Source: Nymphaea colorata (lineage: Eukaryota; Streptophyta; Magnoliopsida; Nymphaeales; Nymphaeaceae). From it: a stretch of 64,000 nucleotides of DNA. Shown piece by piece: positions 59,737-64,000 of this stretch. The position numbers and the translations under genes were made by a program. The notes under the pieces are model-generated. The model was given only the letters and a program-made list of their open reading frames with translations. It made no database searches and was not told the origin of the DNA. Position 1 is the stretch's first letter, and every line of letters begins with the position of its first letter. The stretch spans positions 1,183,001 to 1,247,000 of the forward strand of contig NC_045142.1 in the NCBI RefSeq assembly GCF_008831285.2. The letters are read 5' to 3'.

Positions 59737-62700
59737 ATGGAGGAATTCGTGAGGAGCCATGCCATAGCTGCCGCTTCCGCCGTCACCTTCTCCACCGCTT
59801 TTGTCTACCCGCTTGACACCCTGAAGACGCTGCTCCAAGTTGGTGGCCGCTAACCTCTCTCTCTCATTTTTCTGTTGGTTAGCTTGCAAAAATCGGTTGC
59901 CATTATTGCCCACAAGGGAACTCTTTTGTTGCTGTTCTTGTTGTTCTTTTTATTGTTTTTATGAATGGTTTAATTGTGGAGGAATCTTGTTAACATTGGA
60001 CTCTTCTTAAGTGTTCAGATTGAGCATGCTAGGTGAATTTTGTGCTGGGAGGACGGGAAGTTTCTATGCACGTTATCGTGTCATTAAGTTATAGGCTTGT
60101 GGTTTGGTTGTTGCAACATCTTGTGAAGTCGTTTAGTTTGGTAGTAGTGGCGACGGTTGCAGTTTGTATGAGACGGGATGCTGGAACTGTTGCGTCTTAT
60201 TCGAATGGTCTGCTTATCAACCCGCCTGACATGACAATTTTCCTTTTTCAATGATCAACCTCTGAGGTGAAGAAAAAAAGGTAAGCAAATGGAGTAGAGA
60301 CAAGAGAAAAGAAAAAAATAAGTAAAGGGAAATATAATTAGTTAACTGCATATTTCTATCCATTGTTGGTAGTGTGAGGCCCCAGCTCGAATTCGAGAGC
60401 ATTTGCAAACATTTGCATTTCATATCGATGGAGAAATGGGGTGTGATTCTTGCGGTTCTTGGTGAAATACCATCTTCTGGAGAAAGCTTCAGAAATGGGT
60501 TACAAAATGTTGTGCATCTACTTGGTGGTCTATTCGTATATAATCTTGAGTTTTATGATTTTATCACCCGAAGACTGAGCGGATCATGATCAATCATGTT
60601 TTTGGAGCACTAACACGTGCGGTTGCCATGTGGTATGGGAAGCATTATGCTGCAAAAAATCTAAAAAGTATGCTCCTTTATCTGATCTTATTCATCAACA
60701 ATCAGTGATAGGCTGTCACGAACTTAGAGATGTTGAATGGGTGGTTGATCAGAAGTTATTAACAATATTCATCAACAATATCCATACCATTTTATTTATA
60801 AATCCAACCAGAAGTTATTAGTTCCTGTGTGGTCTTTGAACCTGCTTTGTGCTTGATGAAATACTTAGCTTGCAGATTTAATATCTGAAAATCCAATTTC
60901 TGTCCATTCACATCTATCATGAATGCGTTCAAAATTATCCGCAACAACTACTACTAAACTTTCTATATTTATAGTTCCTTTCTTGAAGAAGCTTAAATAG
61001 CATCCTCTCATTTTTCCCAATGGTGTCTTGCTTACATTTTCTTGACTTTTTTTTGTGGTTGTAACTTGCAAAATTGATAATCGAGTGAAGTAGGATATGA
61101 ATGAAAAGTATCAGTTTGTATTAACCTGTTAACCTGTTGGAAACAAATGAGGCCCCCTTGAAAACCTCACAATTTGTATTTAATTGCAGTGAAGTAGGAT
61201 ATGAATGAAAAGTATCAGTTTTGATATTGAGTATCTCAAGAAGCACAAATATCTTGTGCGCTTTTGATAAGATGCTAACAATTTGCATTTCGTTTTGTTT
61301 TCATCTTAAGGTTTTCCATGGGCATAGAAGGAGATGATTATGATTCAGTTTTCATCTTATGTGACTATAGTATTCCATCCAATTGATGTTATGCATTGAT
61401 GCTGTATCAGCTTGTAGCCCTACCCTTTTCATAGGTAATGCCAGCGGTTTCTTACACAAATAATGTGCTAACCCGGTGTTTCTCCACTTAACACGAGAAT
61501 TGTAAAGCAGAAGAGATGTCTACAAGGCTTTTTTAATGACTAGTGGCTGACCTAGTTTCCTTTCAGAGTGGTCATGAATTTTCCTTTATCTCTTATCTTG
61601 GAACACCCTGGTAGGCATTTAGTCTAGCTAGGAAAATTATATTACTCATATTTGTGCTTACAAAAGTTATGTGCTCAACTATAATATTTCTAAGGATTGC
61701 GGAAAAACTGTCATATAAAATGATTTTCTTTGTGTCCTGACTTTGCATATATCCAATAAAATTCGGTTGCCCTATAGGTCGGTGCAGGTACTGGACCGAA
61801 ATTGGACATTAGACAAGTTTGTGGCAGATTACAATCCATAGCAGGCCTTTCTGGTAATTTTACTGAACTATTTTGCTGTTATATGATTTATTTTTTGCTC
61901 TCCTTGTTCACAATAAAAATATTGGAACACATCAGTCATCTAATCAATTACCAAACACAGAATTCTCTCTCTAATATTATTCATCAGTTCTACTTCTGTA
62001 AATCCAAGCATGAATCCGATTGAAATTTGGATTTGATGGCATGTCTTTAGGAGGCCTTCTAGCATATAAGAAGATATGATACCATATAAGGTAGAGTTCT
62101 GAATTTAACATGATATTGTTACCCATGTTAGGATTACACATAGTAGAGGAAAATAAGGATATGTCCATAATATTGCATCTTCTGAATAGTGGGATTTCAA
62201 ATGCTTCTCTTCAAGTAAAAGGGCTTTTTCAGCTTGGATTGTCTATTACAATTTTAAATAGTTCCAGATGCAACTCAGCTGCAGCAACTAGAAACTGGAT
62301 CAAGAAGTACTCGTTTAGAGGATATTGTAAGTCACCTCTGGATATTGGAAGAACATGCTTTAGTCTTAGCAAAATTGGCTGCACAGAAAGGGAACCTTTT
62401 GTGGTCTTATTGACCACATATTTTGATGATCAATCTGTTGAAACTGGAGAATTTAAGGGGAGCAATTTCATTAAGAGTGAAATATAAACATGAGCAATGT
62501 TCTCTATTTTATTAATCAAGAAGGTATGACGATTATGTGAAACAAAATAAAAGATTGGAACATGATTGTAAAGCAGGGAACATAAAAACTACAGCTATTG
62601 ATGGTTCGAGGTAAGAATGTCTTCAACCAACGCAGATTTGAAAGACAATATGGGTTTGGATAAGACAGGAACTTATTCTCGTTCTTTATTATGTTCATTA

Positions 62701-64000
62701 TTCTCTTTAAATTTCTGAAACTTTTGTGGCAACATAAGTAGCCTCTAATGGTACATGTGAAAGGGATCCAAAAGCAATATACTGCCCTTTGTTTATATCC
62801 TTTAGTGTCCTAATGTACAAAACTTTTCTGGCCATGAACTGTGACATAAAGCGGATTATCATGTTTAGTCGTAGATTCATCTGATGGACATGAAAGGATT
62901 TGGTTCTCTGCATGCTGTTGAATATTTCCAGTGATATGAATTGTCAGTGTATTTCATAGTTATGTTCTCATTCCCTCTTTTTGTTCTTTAAACCAGTAGC
63001 TCATAATTTTTTATGTTCTTGTAGGATTTTACAGTGGGTTTGGTTGGACGGTGTTGGGTAGAATACCAGCAATTGGAACTCGATTTGGACTCTATGAGCT
63101 TTTCACAGCTTTCTACAAAGGTAGTTCACATCATCCATTCCTTGACTTCTTAAGCATGGGTTAACAATTTTGAGTATTTTTCTGTTACATTTTTTTTTCT
63201 TGAGTTCTTCCTGTTTATGTCAGAAATATAGTTGCATATGAAAACAAGAAGCTGCTGATTGTTTAAGTTGGACGTAATTCAAAATTTTTGAGGGAACAAA
63301 AAGTTAGGGTGTAATTCCTATAGCAAAAGTGACTTATAGGTCATCTTAGTTCTTTTACAGTAAAAAACTTAGAACTGGTTTATTTGATATGACTAAGATC
63401 CGGTTTGATGTATTTAAGCAAAGTGTTAAGTGAAAAAGCCTGAGTCGGATATCAATGGATTCTGTTCGGATATCAATGGGTTCTGTAGTATAGCATTTCA
63501 TGATGGTATTCAAAATTTGGTTGCTCAGGTAGCAAATTATTACTGAATTACTTTGAGGATAATTGCAAAAGATACAGCAATGAATTTGGTTGCACCTTTT
63601 AACTTGAAAGCAACAGAACTTTTTTTCCTCTAAATAAGTGGTTGAAGTTCCATTGAGCATTGCTAGAATTTAGTAACCTTGAGAATATCTCCATGAATTG
63701 GTTTTTGATTTTTGGCAGATGGTCGAGAGGACAATCATGTTTATGTTTCTGAGGCTCTTTTAGCTGGCTTAGCATCTGGGGCTGTAGAAGCTGTCATAAG
63801 TACGCCGTTTGATCTTTTTAAGCTACGCATGCAGGTTGCTTCTGCCTGTCATAGTTCTTCTCTCAAGCATCATCATGCAGATGAAATTGTAAAACCAATC
63901 ATTGCAAAACTGCTGCCTGGTTATGTGCCAGATAAGTTAGCTTGGGTCCATAATGCTGATCTTCTATCTAAGCTACCTAACAAGCATCCCAACCTCATTG
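59737..64000 (+). CDS. Mitochondrial carrier family protein (SLC25-type), 5' part, cut by right edge
   Basis: Mitochondrial carriers exchange metabolites across the inner membrane using three repeats of two helices each. Visible exons are 59737-59838, 61778-61853, 63025-63120 and 63719 to the edge (about 185 residues), all in phase. Repeat 1 begins MEEFVRSHAIAAASAVTFST, with the signature YPLDTLKTLLQ (P-x-D-x-x-K), then VGAGTGPKL and, in helix 2, GFYSGFGWTVLGRIPAIGTR. Repeat 2 begins VSEALLAGLASGAVEAVIST with the signature TPFDLFKLRMQV. It then enters an unusually long matrix-side loop (KHHHADEIVKPIIAKLLPGY ... KLPNKHPN), known in one plant subgroup of unassigned substrate. The third repeat and the substrate contact points are beyond the edge, so the substrate cannot be named. 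Introns 1 and 2 are 1.9 kb and 1.2 kb. Confidence 0.92.
61084..61231. repeat. Direct repeat of about 34 bp in carrier intron 1
   Basis: AGTGAAGTAGGATATGAATG followed by AAAAGTATCAGTTT occurs at 61084-61117 and again at 61198-61231, without a visible difference. About 80 bp of unrelated sequence separates the copies. Confidence 0.85.
63445..63486. repeat. 21-bp tandem duplication in carrier intron 3
   Basis: TCGGATATCAATGGATTCTG (plus T) is followed at once by a copy with one A-to-G change. Confidence 0.85.

Noticed and set aside
62110-62487. 125-codon frame (+) in carrier intron 2
   Set aside because: It lies between two confidently joined exons and shows no recognisable domain. Another frame over 62260-62400 looks slightly protein-like but meets a stop quickly.

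Overview
This window is nuclear DNA from a flowering plant. The genes have GT-AG introns (several over 1 kb), plant-specific protein families (GRAS, plant U-box/ARM, Ubl plus Myb telomere-repeat binder, ORP3-type oxysterol-binding protein), long AT-rich spacers, and many (TA)n, (CT)n and (CA)n microsatellites. I cannot fix the species; the low gene density (eight genes in 64 kb) suggests a medium or large genome. Exon borders below were worked out by eye, by joining reading phases across GT/AG sites.

Layout. (1) 1-3002, +: 3' part of an ORP3-type OSBP-related lipid-transfer protein gene, with a decayed tandem copy of one exon in its first visible intron. (2) 3003-15394: long spacer with microsatellites and short local duplications, no convincing gene. 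(3) About 15.4-22 kb, +: telomere-repeat-binding protein of the TRP/TRFL family, nine coding exons and a long leader. (4) 21.9-25.4 kb: spacer with a dimeric tRNA-like (SINE-like) repeat. (5) 25441-26403, +: intronless C2-domain protein. (6) 26.4-33.2 kb: AT-rich spacer. (7) 34768-37419, +: 883-aa GRAS regulator of the SCL14/SCL9 (LISCL) type with an internal 26-residue repeat array. (8) 39730-44607, -: plastid-type YidD homologue in five exons. (9) 46321-47880, +: intronless U-box/armadillo E3 ligase. (10) 47.9-52.5 kb: spacer with a perfect 31-bp palindrome. (11) 52549-57878, -: MPP6-like RNA-exosome cofactor in five exons, with a 3.7-kb intron holding a MITE-like element. (12) 59737-end, +: 5' part of a mitochondrial carrier gene.

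The genes are unrelated single-copy housekeeping or regulatory genes with no sign of a cluster or shared pathway. Two pairs are head to head (YidD/U-box about 1.7 kb apart; MPP6/carrier about 1.9 kb apart), too far apart to claim a shared promoter. I found no clear new biological system. The most distinctive signals are the LPNGN repeat array in the GRAS protein, the MITE-like element carrying an apparently perfect 147-bp internal tandem duplication, repeated copies of a splice-donor region in the MPP6 gene, the decayed exon duplication in the ORP gene, the tandem tRNA-like units, and the 31-bp palindrome.
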